Assembly (NCBI GenBank): GCA_914767715.1
Contig: OU612071.1
Location: 12,257,493-12,321,492, forward strand
Direction: 5' to 3'
From: Membranipora membranacea
Taxonomy: Eukaryota; Bryozoa; Gymnolaemata; Cheilostomatida; Membraniporidae
DNA: 64,000 nucleotides
Shown here: piece after piece, positions 12,061 through 24,585 of the stretch
Numbering within the stretch: the first letter of the stretch is position 1
Layout: each line of letters starts with the position of its first letter
Notes under the pieces: model-generated
Database searches by the model: none
What the model saw: only the letters and a program-made list of their open reading frames with translations
What the model was told of the DNA's origin: nothing
Position numbers and translations under genes: made by a program

Positions 12061-13345
12061 TGACAGCTGGAAAGATCAGATGCAGCTGATTAGCTAAAAT
12101 TCTGAGCAAAACCTTGAACTCTGTAAAGTTGACGCACCATTTTTCATACAAATGTTAAGGCCAGAAACATGCTATATAGCATATGTTGTTATGGCACGCA
12201 CAATAACTGATGGCACTGTATACTGATCAAATTTTATACTTCAATAGTACATGTTGAGTAAAACGCACCGAGTGAATAGCGCAGTGACGTCGCGTCACTG
12301 AATTAGAGAAGACACTGAGCCTGTATGAAATAGCCAATAGTTTCCAGTCTAGAGTAGTTATATGTTTATGATAGACACAGTCAGTACCAATCTTTATATA
12401 TTTATTTGCTTATTCTCATTCTTTTTAGCAAATTTATGCACTGAATAAAAGGTTTTTGTTCTTGTGAATTAAACAAACATATAAATTTTTCTAAATGAAA
12501 GACTGAAAGAACTGGACCTTGAATGAACGGCCCCAGATACTTTTGCTGAAAATGCATCGCTTATTCCAATTAAAACACCCCCAGGGTCATTCTAACTGAA
12601 AAGATCCAGAGCGATTTGCGCTCAGAGGAAGGAGGAAGACAGTCTATAAATACCCTCTGTTCCAGCCCCTTACACAGAACCACTTAGAAGTAGCGGTCGA
12701 ATCTAATGTTATGAAGAAGGGCAACATTTGTGTCCAGTGACAACTCCAAGTAGAAATACAATGTTGTAAGGAAATGCAGGCTAGTCATAATTATCTAAAC
12801 CACATTGTTGTTGATTGAAACAGACCCTAGACAATCAAGGGCCCCTTGGACTTACATGCCTTTACTTTGCCAACGTCCAGTATCAACAACTCAATATACC
12901 AAACGTTCGGTGTTTTGGGGATGGTTGATAAGCTGGACATCAGCACACTACAGGCTTGCATGTCCTTGGGGCCAATGGCACCAACCACTCATTCCCCTCT
13001 TAATTATCTCCTCATATGACCTGTATTGAACAAGCTTGTCAAGGCAGGTTAGCTTTCTTATAGACTTGCATCGCATCATGTATTTCAAGACTTGATGTAG
13101 TGACAATAGGCACTACATTCAAAACTATAGAATAGTTTTAATTGTGGGATATACTTTTTCATCGAGTCCTCCTTGCCCTATGCTCTACTAATCATTGCCT
13201 ACCTACCTTAACCTATTTGTATTGTAAATTATCTCTCAATAGTCACAGTGAATGTGATAGTGTTTGACTGTAGAATTTAATGACTACATGTAGTTTGACC
13301 AAGAAGTAATGTGTAGTGTATCCATAAGAACAATGAGAAGGAGTC
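12061..13345. other. Intergenic, no gene seen
   Basis: A short palindrome (GTGACGTCGCGTCAC, 12285-12299) is present. A segment at about 13023-13050 (GCTTGTCAAGGCAGGTTAGC) resembles the terminus of the small 9-bp-duplication element at 24595-24668. No gene is supportable. Confidence 0.35.
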
Positions 13346-13349
13346 CATT

Positions 13350-13602
13350 TGACTTTGACTTCAATTAGAAACAGCGAAAATTGCAATCTGCTCGCTCACC
13401 CAGTGAGTGAGCGACACCTGCTACCGCTACTAGCTAGGCTCTCGCTTTCAGCTCACTCACTCATGATGAAACTACTATATACACTTTGAGTGAGCGATTT
13501 GGGAGCGATTGTGTCCATTTGAAAGACCAAGTGAGTGATACTTTTTTGCGATGTGATAGTGATAACTTCCTTGCATCGCTCATTCTAATTGAAGCCCCCC
13601 TG
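13350..13602 (+). mobile_element. MITE, GGGGGTCTTTCAATTAG family
   Basis: About 250 bp, starting TTCAATTAGAAACAGCGAAA and ending CATTCTAATTGAAGCCCCCC, so the ends are inverted repeats. Inside are repeated GAGTGAGCGA/TCGCTCACTC blocks that fold on themselves. No coding capacity. Confidence 0.8.
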
Positions 13603-14338
13603 GTTAGACCAAGTAATTGACTCCATGCTTAGCAATTGTATATTATATAAAGATGATACATAAATAAGAGGATAATGAGTGAATGGATAATACCAAACCT
13701 GCAGAGTTGAAGGTATAATAGATAAGTTCATCACTGGTATTCAGACTTAAGCTCCTGTAAGTGAGAAATACTATTTCTTCAGATTGTCTGCTTTTCTGTT
13801 ACCTGATAACAAAGATTCTATCTTCTTGTTTCATGTGAGAAGTGTAGATAACTCTGTTGAGTCACAATGAGGTCCATGAAAATAAAATTACCAAAACAAC
13901 ATTGGAGATCAATGAGCAAAAGATGGAGCTTTGTTTCAAGCAAGGCCCTTCAAGAATCTCACTCCTATTTTTATTTCAAGAGTTCTCCTAGTATTATATA
14001 AGGCCAATGAAATGTAAATAGGAATAACTCACCAAACCCTCAACTGGGATTCTTATACACAGGTATTTGAGAAAAGGGCTGGAGTTTAGCCATAGCCTAT
14101 CTTCTTTTTTTTTTTGGAAAAAGAAACTGTTTGTTGTTCTAACATTTTATTTTATGATTATGATGATATGTTATTTATATGAGCAATTGTACCTATATAG
14201 AAATTGTGGAGTGTTCCTATCACAGGTTTGTTTGTTGTCATGTTGTTGTCTGTTGTGCATGTACCGTGTTCATATATCTTTGAGTTGTCTTCTCTGTTCA
14301 TACTACTGTACTGAGATGTGACCACCATTCTACCAGCC

Positions 14339-14598
14339 CTGGGGGGTCTTTCAATTAGAAACAGCCAAAATCGCAATCTTGTCGCTCACTCACTGAGTGA
14401 GCGATACCTGCTAGGGGTCTCGCTTTCAAATCGCTCAGTCACTTGTTGGAACTATAAACATTCTGAGTGAGCGATTTGGGAGCGATGTTCTCTCATTGAA
14501 ACACCAAGTGAGTGATGACTTTGAGCGATGTGATAGTGATGTGATAGTGATAACTTGCTTTAGTAAAGGATCACTCTTTCTGACTGAAAGACCCCCCT
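14339..14598 (+). mobile_element. MITE, GGGGGTCTTTCAATTAG family (well-kept copy)
   Basis: Starts CTGGGGGGTCTTTCAATTAG and ends CTGACTGAAAGACCCCCCT; the termini are inverted repeats. Sub-terminal GTCGCTCACTCACTGAGTGA is nearly self-complementary. GTGATAGTGAT is duplicated inside. The target duplication is not clear. Confidence 0.85.
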
Positions 14599-14740
14599 GA
14601 CCCACTTTATGACAGAGACTGACTTGACCTGTCCTGCGGCTGTAGCCTTAAAAAGAATACACATTAGGCACATTTCTCTACTGACTTCGACGGTGAGTGG
14701 ACTGCATTGTTATAAGCTAGCCATCCTGCTGAACCCAACC

Positions 14741-14954
14741 ATCTTATCGCTCACTGAACTACTAGTGAGCGATACCTGCTAGGCTCTCGCTTTCATATCA
14801 CTCAGTCATTGATGGGACTACATACATTATTAGTGAGCGATTTGGGAACAATTTTGTCCAGTTGAAAGACCGAGTGAGTGATAATTTTGAGCGGTTTGTT
14901 ATAGTGGCAACTTGCTTTAGTAAAGCATTGCTCCTTCTAATTGGGAGACCCCCT
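14741..14954 (+). mobile_element. MITE, same family, left end truncated
   Basis: Begins inside the family at TATCGCTCACTGA and runs to the right terminus CTTCTAATTGGGAGACCCCC. It lies 140 bp after the previous copy in the same orientation. The left terminal repeat is missing. Confidence 0.75.
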
Positions 14955-16245
14955 GTTGAACCCAACTTCATCACACGGTATCAGAAGTGGTCTTTAACCT
15001 AAGTGCTAGGTGAGGATTGGTGGTGAAGGAGAGGTAAGGAGGTGAATGGATAGGAGTTATGGTGTGATCAATAAACTCCCTCTCCCCCAGGAAGGACAAT
15101 ACAGACTTATTGTGGGCGTGATATAGTGTGACGTATTAGACCAATGAGTTAGACACATAATTGGCCTGTTATTAGATCACCTTCATAGCAAGGGCTAGTT
15201 GTGTTAGAATAATCGGCTCTCATTGTGTACATGTGACTAAACAATCACAACAACAATTCAGAACAGAACATGTTCTAGGATTATAGAGGGGGAGTAACTG
15301 TATTTGACTACTGCTGTCTCTAAATTTGGTGCTAAAAATATTGAACTGGTCAGGTTGATTGTTAATTTTTTTCCCGTTTTCAGAGACACTCTTATTTGAC
15401 TGACATTCCTGCAACACCCTGTATAAGCCTGCATCACTTGTGTTGAATTATTAATGTGTTATCATATCTTATATCACATTAAAACAGCATGGGGTCCCTA
15501 AATGCACCATTTGATCTTGCTCAATATCAAAGCTGGAAGACATTCGGTGCTAAAAATATTGAACCTTATAGTATAGTTCACCGCTAATTCTTTCTGGTTT
15601 TCAGAGACACTCTCATTTGACTGACATAACTCAATTTGACAAAAACTTCGGGCCATGTTAGGAACACATGAATAACAATATGACAGGAGGATTTTAGCGA
15701 GACATTTAATGTTGTTTGCCATGTCTGATACTCCTGCAACAGCCTGGTATACATTTATATTCAGGACATACAAAGGATGATATGTAGGCTTTTTGGGGGA
15801 CTGGATTCAGGGGACTTGTATAACAATCATAATATGCTTATTGCTGAAGAAACTGCAATCCTCCAAACAGTTTTAATTTGCCAATGTGATTTTTTTCGAT
15901 CATTCCATAGAAATTGTTCTGCCTTCGGATGACTCAAAAGCACAAATATACAGAGTTTATTGTTTCAACATTCCACAGGCCACTGGTACTGGAATCCCAT
16001 CACCAACAAGTACCCCCAAAACAAAAAAGTAGTCTGTGATGAGGCTAGTGTATTGTATGAATACGTTAGAGAAAATAATCATCAGTGTGAAATAAGGATA
16101 GCAAGCATATTTGGCGGAAGGAGGTGCTGGGTGTTTCGATCTGCTCGCTTCTCCGGTAACATCAAACATCAAAGTTCAAAACTACCTTCGGTTAATCAAA
16201 CAGCAATAATGCTGAATGACTTCATTTTTTTATTTTCAATTGCAG
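14955..16245. other. Intergenic around the local duplication
   Basis: Apart from the 15.3-15.7 kb duplication I see no structure. Overlapping frames on both strands at 15957-16259 are mutually exclusive and unrecognised. Confidence 0.3.
15285..15745. repeat. Local tandem duplication, about 240-bp spacing
   Basis: Two related segments, about 15325-15415 and 15547-15640 with a further match near 15730. Each begins GGTGCTAAAAATATTGAAC and contains TTTTCAGAGACACTC followed by ATTTGACTGACAT, then CTCCTGCAACA or CCTGCAACA. On the minus strand both read QSN-x-SVSEN-x-K in the same frame. This hints at a duplicated exon, but no gene can be assembled around it. Confidence 0.6.
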
Positions 16246-18808
16246 ATGTGAATAATTGATGCCAACAATGAGGAAAAACACTTGCTATAAAGGGTCTGAG
16301 GGAGATGAACCTAGAAAGATAGCTATATCATTGCATGGAGCAGCAAAGGTAGGTGAACTGACGGCTTACAAGGACACAACTTAATTCAAATAGTAAAACA
16401 CTTCAATATAAGCACTCTATCTACAATGTTGGATTGTGATGAACCAAACACACATTTAGATAGGTACCAGCAGGGTTACTAAGCCAGCTGTGGGCAACCT
16501 GCGGCCCTTTTTGCCAGTGCAGCCTAATGGGTAATCTTCTGGGGCTTATTGTGGCCTTGTGCCTGTACAAATTATTACATCATATTAATTTTGATTCCTG
16601 TTCTGGAGTTGGATAATCAGGTAGGCATAGTAGCGCTCTGCAACAAAAATATTTATTTTGAAATGGTGGGCATTCTGTATTATGCATGTAGCTATACTTC
16701 CCAAATTTTGAAAATAACCGGAACCTTTGGATGTTGAAATTGTAACATTGTCATTTTGAATGAGGAAGGCAGATTTGTATCAAACAGCTCTCATGTCCCC
16801 TAAGTAAACATCAGCAACCGACAGATAATCCCTGGTCAAGACTTTAACCAGAAGAGAGCTCAGTTTATTCAAGCGATCACAAAGCCATTTAGTGTTTTCA
16901 GTATTTCCTCTGTGCGGAAAATTTGGCCGAAAAATTGTCCTCACAATGACTTGCTTTCTACCTAAAACAATGCATATTATTGTGTGATCATCACTCTGAT
17001 TGGATCTTTTCGCACGGTCGTAAAAGAACCAGGAGTCAAAATTATACCAGAAGATACCAATCACCCATTTAAAAAATAGGTTTTGTCGCTATTAAGGTAA
17101 TAACTCCAAAAAAGAGAAATCACTTGTTATTAGGATTATTATTGCATTTTTTTTACAAGACCGAATAATTTATTCAATAGCAGAACAACAGTACCCCTAG
17201 ATTCACAAACTGTCTGAGTTTGCTATTGAGATTTCTCCAATGTTTTCTCACATTTCAGACACCACACCAGCTAGTTTTCACTTCGAGACACCAAACACAT
17301 CGAGCAGTCAGCTTCCTTGAAGGCGTTAAAGTCAAAAGTACATCAGCCAATTCTAATGATAACTCATCGAGTGGTATGTTATATCCAAATTAACAAAATT
17401 AAAAGACTTATCTCCAGTCATCTGATGTTGTGCCATAGCGGATAATTTGTAGCGGCCCTTGCGATATCAATAAAGATTTGCCGGCTAAGTCATTGGATAC
17501 TGTAGTCTGGGCGGGTTGTCCCCACCGACGACAGCCTGCCCAGGCCAGTAATGCCGTCTAACAAAAATATTACGTAATGCCATATAGTAAAATTGTTCAG
17601 GTAATTCGTTCTAAGGTTGTAGTGATAGATTTATAATTTTAAATACCAGTTTGTCTATTTGAATCATATGAATCAATCATATAAAATAGCCTGATTTACT
17701 GGAAACGCCACTTGTCCCAACGTCTCACAGTCATACCAAGACAAGGAGCGTCTGTACAAAATCCTCATGTCTATACTCTCACTCCTAATCTTAATATATG
17801 TTTTTATAGTTAGAAGATGCAAGTAAGGAAGAGCAGGCAGCTATCGAAGGTAAACCAACTAAACTACAGACATGGAGTTATATACCAGCTAATGCAATCA
17901 TGTGAGTCTTACTAACATGTATGATGTTGTTTTTATAAGCCTATGTAGATGTAGATAAAGGCTAATGTAGATGGTTAGTGCAATACTTAGATTCAAACTT
18001 AGAACAAGTTACTCTCTAAAATCTGTATGACTGCTTTATTCTTACTGTAACCATGGTGATATACAATGCTTGTGTCTATTTTTGGTCTGTGTCAAGGTCA
18101 TTCGGTAAATAGAATATGCTTCTTTCAATGATCATGTCGACATCAATGTTGCTTTGGATATTAAGGTGGTGAATTCATGTGATGTACATGGATTCTGTGG
18201 CTCACTCTCAGACAACTTTGGGAACCTTGAATTTAACCTTATATGTCAGAATCTGTGTAATATCTTATCGATTTTATATACCTTACTGCTCCATCGCAGG
18301 TATAATGTAGCAGGGACGGAGCTAACAGCTGAGGAGAAGATTGAGTTAGCCAGTAAAGTCAAGGTCATAAATCCCACTGCTACTCAACTTAATGAGAACC
18401 CGTTTGAAGATCCAGCAGCATCAAGCAGCCAGAACACGAAGTTCTTCAAGGGACTACCTGGTATGTAGGGATTGTAGTCTATATTTCTGTATTTGTTGCA
18501 GAGATCCATAGTATCAGTTTGATGACGGTTTATGATTGGTACTTTTAGTGTTTTTCTATATATAAATAAAATGTTAAAGTCGACTGGCCGATCCTTCTTA
18601 CTAAAATTTACCCAAATGTAAGTCGGTGTGCATCATTTGCGACTTAGCTGTGAGGAATTTGACATTTATATTCTCTCCTACAATGGAACAAATTGGGTCC
18701 CTCAAAATGATGATGATGATAGCATGGGGAGAGATTGAGGTTACTCCATTTATGTTAGATGCTGGTGACAAACCAATCAAACCTGTCACATCAGGGCCAG
18801 TGTTTAAG
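16246..18808 (+). pseudogene. ESS2: ESS2/DGCR14 pseudogene, copy 1 (central exons)
   Basis: Exon-like pieces match the splicing-associated nuclear protein ESS2 (DGCR14) in order. 16246-16349 holds IAISLHGAAK (human IAIKFGSALGK) with frame breaks. About 17262-17362 holds TPASFHFETPNTSS (human TPATFETPEV), then an in-frame stop and a frame change. 17810-17901 holds EEQAAIEGKPTKLQTWSYIP (human AEHQAIE..ETWKYKA). 18300-18460 is an exon reading YNVAGTELTAEEKIELASKV. About 18727-18808 holds WGEIEVTPF and SGPVFK, with its 5' part deleted relative to copy 2. Introns and splice sites (GTGAGT, GTATGT, CAG) are kept, so this is not a processed copy. Stops and the exon deletion make it a pseudogene. The N-terminal region is not found. 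Confidence 0.72.
16780..17064 (-). CDS. Hypothetical 94-codon ORF inside the ESS2 relic
   Basis: A minus-strand frame with protein-like composition (Trp, Cys, charged residues; contains NTENTKWLCDRLNKL) lies in what would be an ESS2 intron, on the opposite strand. I do not recognise it. Its start region (about 17056) is also the left edge of the local duplication, and the second copy retains only a few similar bases. It may be a fragment of an inserted element. Confidence 0.2.
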   Translation of the reverse strand: MIGIFWYNFDSWFFYDRAKRSNQSDDHTIICIVLGRKQVIVRTIFRPNFPHRGNTENTKWLCDRLNKLSSLLVKVLTRDYLSVADVYLGDMRAV

Positions 18809-21681
18809 GTATTGTAATGTGGCTACAAACCAACTAGCATTGTTGTCTTTTCAATTTTTGGGTTAAATGACAGTTAGGTCCTTCGATTAAAAACTGCCCT
18901 AATCATTATCTGAGAGGACGAGAACTACCTCAGGCCCTAAATCTAAATCATTCACAGCTTGATGGATTTATCAATCTTGCAAGCGAGAAAGATTTGAAAA
19001 TATTAGCTAAAAGAGCCAGAGGACTGACACTTACGATGAGGATCCCCTGCAGTATTTATTATCACAGAGAAATATTGTATGTATGTATGGATACCGATCG
19101 GTATTAGGCACATGTATGAAAAGGAATTATATGATTGACAAAAAGTATTGACATATCCCTCCACCAGTGTATGATAACAGTAATTTGTTTGTTGTGACAT
19201 AAGATGTAAAAGGCTGGCGACAGGCCGCCTAGAAGTCCGAGTTATTTAAAATTCAGGTCAGCTATATTTAGCCATGTATCTCAACAGAGTTGCTTAGTCG
19301 AATTGACCTCAGACTGCCCTTCACTATTTATGTAGGCCCTGGCTTCACATGCTGCTTCCGTGCACTCACTACTTGTATTCATTTTTGCCCAACGGTTTCG
19401 CTCAGACTTTCTACAATCAACTTAGACCAATTATTGCAGTCTCGGACATGGTCAAATTCAATATCACTATCAACAATTTCGAAAGGAGACTCACCATGAA
19501 GGGGTTACTCTCTCTCAAAGACAACCTGTCACTGTCATCAAAATCTTTTCTAACAATCAAGAACCCACAATCATGTTTGGCTTTGTTATACGCCTATTTT
19601 GTGCAACAAAAAGATTTTCACATGGAAAGGATAACTTCTATACAAACTTATTTTTGCATCACTTTTGACTTGTTTCAAGACCAACTAGAATAGTTCCAGT
19701 AGTTCTACCATTTTCCCTCATCATGTACGATATACTGAAATTCAATGATATAATGTGAAATTTTAAACAACGATGCGACAAAGATTGAATGTGTAGTGAC
19801 AAGAATGTTCGCTGTTTTATTCTGGAAGGCAGCACAATTTTTCTCACTTACGAAGATGCTTTGATTAAAGAGAGTACAAACAGGAGATGCCAACAGATTA
19901 TGGCATCGGTATCAGTTTTGCCCGAATTGCGCACCACAGTTTGCCCAATATACCTGTTTTGCGCGTTCTTTTGTACGCAATTTGGGAAAACAGGTATGCA
20001 GTGCCGAAGAAAGACAGCATTTACTGTATGTTCTATGCTTCATTGAAGCGGCTTGGTATGAGAGAATTCCAAAAAAACAGTCATGTGGCCACAATGATGG
20101 TCCTTCTAACAGCATGCTTGACGTTAGTTAAATTGACGCCACATACATTTGCCTTTGATGACATGTGGTATTCTTGATACATCAGCATTACTGCTCAAAG
20201 ATGGTTATTGTGCCATTTAGAGGATACGTCAGAGGAACATAGCATCAATTTTGGCTCAATTTGTTTTGAATCGTCGCTTGAAATTTCACATTAAATCATC
20301 AAATTCAAAAAACACACATTCTGTCCTGACGTAAGAAGCCACTTTAGGCTCACCATTAATCTGAGCCCCTTAGACTTTGCCCCACGCCCACCAATAATTG
20401 TGATGAACACGACCAGTGGAGTGGGAGCAACTCCAAACGTAGGAAAATTGACATAATTTGGTCTACCGACTCCATAGAGTTATTATATAATGACCAATTC
20501 CCAGAAGATCCCAATCACCCATTTCAAAATAGGGGCTGTCACGCCATTGATATTAAGGTAATAACTCCATAAAAGAGAAATCATTTGTTATTAAGATGAT
20601 TATTGCATTTTTGTTTACAAGACCGAATAATTAATATCAATAGCAGAACAACAGTACCCCTAGTTTCACAAACTGTCTGCAAGTTTGCTATTGAGATTTG
20701 GGAACCTTGAATTTAACCTTATGTGTCAGAATATTGGAAATATCTTAACGATTTTATATACCTTACTGTTCCATCACAGGTATAATGTAGCAGGGACGGA
20801 GCTAACAGCTGAGGAGAAGATCGAGTTAGCCAGTAAGGTCAAGGTCATGAATCCCACCGCTACTATACTCAATGAGAACCCATTTAAAGATCCAGCAGCA
20901 TCAAGCAGCCAGGACACGAAGTTCTTCAAGGGACTACCTGGTATGTAGGGATTGTAGTCTATATTTCTGTATTTGTTGCAGAGATCCATAGTATCAGTTT
21001 GATGATGGTTTATGATTGGTACTTTTAGTGTTTTTCTATACATGAATAAAACGTGAAAGTCGACTGGCCGTTCCTTCTTACTAAAATTTACCCAAATGTA
21101 AGTCAGTACGCATCATTTGAGACTTAGCTGTAAGGAATTTTACATTTATATTCTCTCCTACAATGGAATACTCATTGGGTCCCTCATAATGAGAAAGCAA
21201 AATAAACATTGGATATGCTCAGATCTAAACTAAGACTGACTTCACTTTTTTTTACTTTCCTATGTAGAGTTGATATAAGCGAGGAGATTGGACCCCCAAC
21301 ACCTCGGATACGGGGTCATGAATTTGTATCCACCCCTACACTGAACCCCTACGCAGCGGGTTCAGAGTCGCCGATGATAACATGGGGAGAGATTGAGGTT
21401 ACTCCATTTCTGTTAGATGCTGGTGACAAACTGATCAAACCTGTCACATCAGGGCCAGTGTTTAAGGTATTGTAATGTGACTGCAAACCAATTAGCATTG
21501 TTGTTTGTTCAATTTGCGGGTTGAATAACAGTAAGGACAAAAAAACCCTCAGGTCCAATATCCAATTCATTCACTGCTTGATGGATTTAGCAATCTTGCA
21601 AGGGAGAAAGATGTGAAAATGAGCCAGAGGACTGAAACTTACGATGAGAATTCCCTTTATGATTACAGAGAAATATTGATC
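17056..21681 (+). repeat. Tandem duplication within the ESS2 relic
   Basis: Unit 1 (17056 to about 19077) and unit 2 (about 20508-21681) align from CCAATCACCCATTT to ACAGAGAAATATTG. Unit 2 joins 17240-equivalent sequence directly to 18217-equivalent sequence, at ATTGAGATTTGGGAACC. It has therefore lost about 976 bp containing two exons. Unit 1 in turn has lost about 170 bp that unit 2 keeps, including the 5' part of the last exon. Weaker similarity continues to about 19380 and 22390 (TTCACATGCTGCT, GCACTCACTAC). Confidence 0.85.
18815..20505. other. Spacer between the two ESS2 units, no gene seen
   Basis: Several overlapping frames of 60-115 codons on both strands (19003-20177) cover each other and have no family resemblance or splice context. 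I regard them as chance frames in slightly GC-richer sequence. Confidence 0.35.
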
Positions 21682-22213
21682 TGGACTCAATTGGTTAGCG
21701 CGCGCCTGCTATTCACTGCATGGCGATTGGTGCCGCGGAAGTTGTGGAATTGATTCCCATTGTGGGAGCTTTCAAGGATGATTGTTCAAGGACGGGCGTA
21801 CACCCCTTCTTTGTGTGTTGTTCTTGTGTGACTCTATCTACTCATATAAATGTTTGGACAGCTATCGAAAATCCTCGTGTTGATCTGTCGTTGGATATCT
21901 CGACAAACCTTGTCGGCTTTGGGCAGACCAAACCTAGATCATAGTTTTGTAACTGACAGTCATATGGAATGAGTGGATAGCAGATTCTTATGCTGACAAT
22001 ATTGTGTGCAATAACGAAACAATTGCTATCAAATAGCCACTTCACCCCCTTCCTGTCATATCTTTTTTCTAAATAATAATGTAGTCGTGTATTTTATTAG
22101 CTGAAGGACGAGCCTAAGAGAGACAGGATCGGGAGAGAGTTAGCAGGAAAAGTGGCTAAATAACACAGAGATAAAAAAGCTCAGGCTGTGGAGAGGATTA
22201 AGCGTCTCAACAC
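20780..22213 (+). pseudogene. ESS2: ESS2/DGCR14 pseudogene, copy 2 (C-terminal exons)
   Basis: Three exon-like pieces. 20780-20940 repeats the YNVAGTELTAEEKIELASKV exon. 21268-21466 is the complete version of the next conserved exon and contains GPPTPRIRGHEFVSTPTL, SPMITWGEIEVTPF and SGPVFK. These match the human segment around SPMMTWGEVENTP and TPGPAFK. 22101-22213 reads LKDEPKRDRIGRELAGKVAK, then a TAA stop, then HRDKKAQAVERIKRLNT. This equals human LEPGRRERLGLKMANEAAAKNRAKKQEALRRV with a stop in the middle. The 20940 to 21268 join is out of phase, so an intervening exon is missing or lost. No remainder of the C terminus is found. ESS2 is a single essential gene in most animals, so the functional copy is presumably elsewhere. 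Confidence 0.78.
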
Positions 22214-22401
22214 GTATGTTTCCCTATATAGATAAGCTAGCCTGGTACAGATTGACTGTGTCTGGCCAAAACATATAGGGATTTAGAATTGAGAGTGGCT
22301 CAGTTGAATTGACCCAGCCATCCCTTCACATCGATAAAAGCCCAGGGTTCACATGCTGCTGTCGAGCACTCACTACATGTATTTACCTCCCGGTCACAAA
22401 T

Positions 22402-22794
22402 TTATGTCATGTCACTCATGGTATCTGTGCAGTTGAACTCAGCAAGTGTTAATTGGGCACAAGGATATTTCAACTTTAGCAACACCCCCTTTTTTTGTAA
22501 CTTTATAACATTCCCACAACCAAAGATTTTCAAGGGAAGAAACTGAGAATACGTTTTTGCGAGCCTGATACTGTTTTTTTTTGCATTGAAGTGAGACTGA
22601 ACTGAACGAATTGAACATTTGAGCTCTTTGAGTGTAGGTATTTCCATGCAACGAACAGCTGGAAATTCGCTCAAGGCTGTCCCATGGAAACACAGTGATT
22701 TCTTATCGTCATCCCATTCCAATATTGTTCTGCCTCTGTGTTTCAGAATGACAGCGGAGCAACTGGTTTGACCATGAAAAATGTGGTCCTTCAA
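22402..22794 (-). CDS. Hypothetical 130-codon ORF
   Basis: The longest minus-strand frame between 8.2 and 63 kb apart from antisense of the stalk exons. Composition is protein-like, and it contains HGQTSCSAVILKHRGRTILE and a Lys-rich second half. No domain is recognised. A second frame overlaps 22439-22693 on the same strand. It starts just inside sequence related to the end of the ESS2 duplication unit. Possible exon of a mobile element, or chance. Confidence 0.22.
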   Translation of the reverse strand: MKDHIFHGQTSCSAVILKHRGRTILEWDDDKKSLCFHGTALSEFPAVRCMEIPTLKELKCSIRSVQSHFNAKKNSIRLAKTYSQFLPLKIFGCGNVIKLQKKGVLLKLKYPCAQLTLAEFNCTDTMSDMT

Positions 22795-23334
22795 ACCTTG
22801 CGACTGGAGACATTGTCATAATGTAACCAAGAGAAATCTAAGCTGGCATATAAGGTGTTGGTATACACTACACAGAGGGCAGTGTGATAGCAGAATTAAA
22901 TATCACCTGGAATCTAGAACCGAGAATGAGTTTCTATAAAAGTACCATGGAACAGTGCTGAAAAAATTAAAAAAATTCATCCTAGGGGCCACACAATGAT
23001 GACAGAGTGGTTGGCGACAAAGCAATACCCATGACCATGATTAATCGAGATAAAAACGGCATATATATGTCGCAACAGCGTGATATTATTTTGATAATGT
23101 TGCTAAACTTTCAAATAATATGACATGCACCACCATGCTTTGAAAAAGAGCACAAAAAATAAAAATTGTTCTCCCTGATAAGTCAATGTCTTCTAAAACC
23201 ACATATAACCCATACCTTTACGTAAAAATATTGTAAAAGGGTTATTAGTATGTATCATTGTTTAGATCTTAACCCCCGATTCAATTCAATTGCAACTTTT
23301 GTCTTTATTAGCTGAAAATCTTTTAGTTTTGTTG

Positions 23335-23699
23335 AGCGTGGTTCACATTGTCCCAGATGACATAGGATGCCATCCCAGATGCTTATCCCAGATAGTCACA
23401 GTCTTATGTTCACATTATAAACTTCATCCTAGACTAGCAATTAGGTTTTTGTTTGGGATAGTGCCGGGATAATGTTCACATTGTTTAGGATCGTCCCAGA
23501 TCGTCCCAGATCATCCCAATGTGTGGTTCACGTAGCACCCAGAAGTAAAAGGAGTCCGGGTCCGTTTTGAAAAGTATCGGGAAAGTTTGACGCTTACGAA
23601 CTTTCCAGAGACAGTCCCAGACGGACCTAGACAGACTGGGATTGCGTCATTTTCATGTTCACATTGACTGGGATGGTTGACTGGGACAATGCGCACCAG
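23335..23699. mobile_element. MITE-like fold-back, GTTCACATTGTCCCAG ends
   Basis: The left part reads GGTTCACATTGTCCCAGATG. The right part ends GACTGGGACAATGCGCACC, whose complement (GGTGCGCATTGTCCCAGTC) matches the left part with few differences. Internal TCCCAGAT and TGTTCACATT motifs recur several times. No coding capacity and no clear target duplication. Confidence 0.55.
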
Positions 23700-24304
23700 C
23701 CATTACCTTCTGAGAGTGCGTTCAAAGTCTGTCAAATTTTTGGCAAGAGACGTCACTATCATGACTTGACTGTGCACATACCTTGTACAGAATTGCTGCC
23801 ACCTGCATTAAATTGGAATTGGCTTTGCAATGCTATCTGATTGACACAAGAAAAATCATTTCAATTTTGATGAATCTGATTTGCTTCATTTCCTGCCATG
23901 GCATGATGTTTTGAGATAAAACAATAGTGCTATCGATGATCACTAATGAAATGATTATTTGCAGGTAGAATAGTATTAAAACCTAACTATGATTGACTTC
24001 AACTCTGCTGACTTAAGATATGCTGCCTTACTGCTACAACTGGGTACACCCTCATTCTTTGATTCAGCACATTTTAGTACCATTAAGTCATTCTGTTTTT
24101 TTCCTGCCATCAAAATTGCTTGTTACGTCCTTTTTAGAGCGCGTCTTGTTATGCAGCTCTATCTGGCCTACATCCCTTTTTAAGCGTTTTGAGCTGCTAA
24201 TGGTTGTTTTCAAATATTATTTGAGATTGACAGTTGTATAAAGCATACCTCCTTGATTCTGAAACCTGACCGTTGCACTAAAAGCAAATATTCCTACGAT
24301 GCAT
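23700..24304. other. Intergenic before segmental duplication copy A
   Basis: Two overlapping 64- and 73-codon plus-strand frames (23989-24241) have no recognisable content. No other structure seen. Confidence 0.35.
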
Positions 24305-24585
24305 TAGGTCAAGTTTATGCAATGTGAAGAATTCATAAACTTTAATTTCATAGACTAAGCCGCTATCTATTGTAAGTTCTAAAGATATGCAAAACAACAA
24401 AAGATCCTAAATAGCAAGCTTGACTCAAAGAATGAAAGCAAAGTGTGCTAGGTGGAATTTGGTATTATTAAGACAATATTACGTAGTAACTAGCATTAAT
24501 TAGTTTTCATCAGGGAGTTACAGAGACTCCTTGGTTTTCATGAACAGCTCACAAAGGACTACATGCACTTTTATTCAGTTGACAC

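Noticed and set aside
14339-14598. Target-site duplication for the MITE family
   Set aside because: The flanking bases blend with the C/G-rich ends, so no duplication length could be assigned with confidence.
19290-20177. Cluster of overlapping frames on both strands between the ESS2 units
   Set aside because: Mutually overlapping, unrecognised and without splice context.
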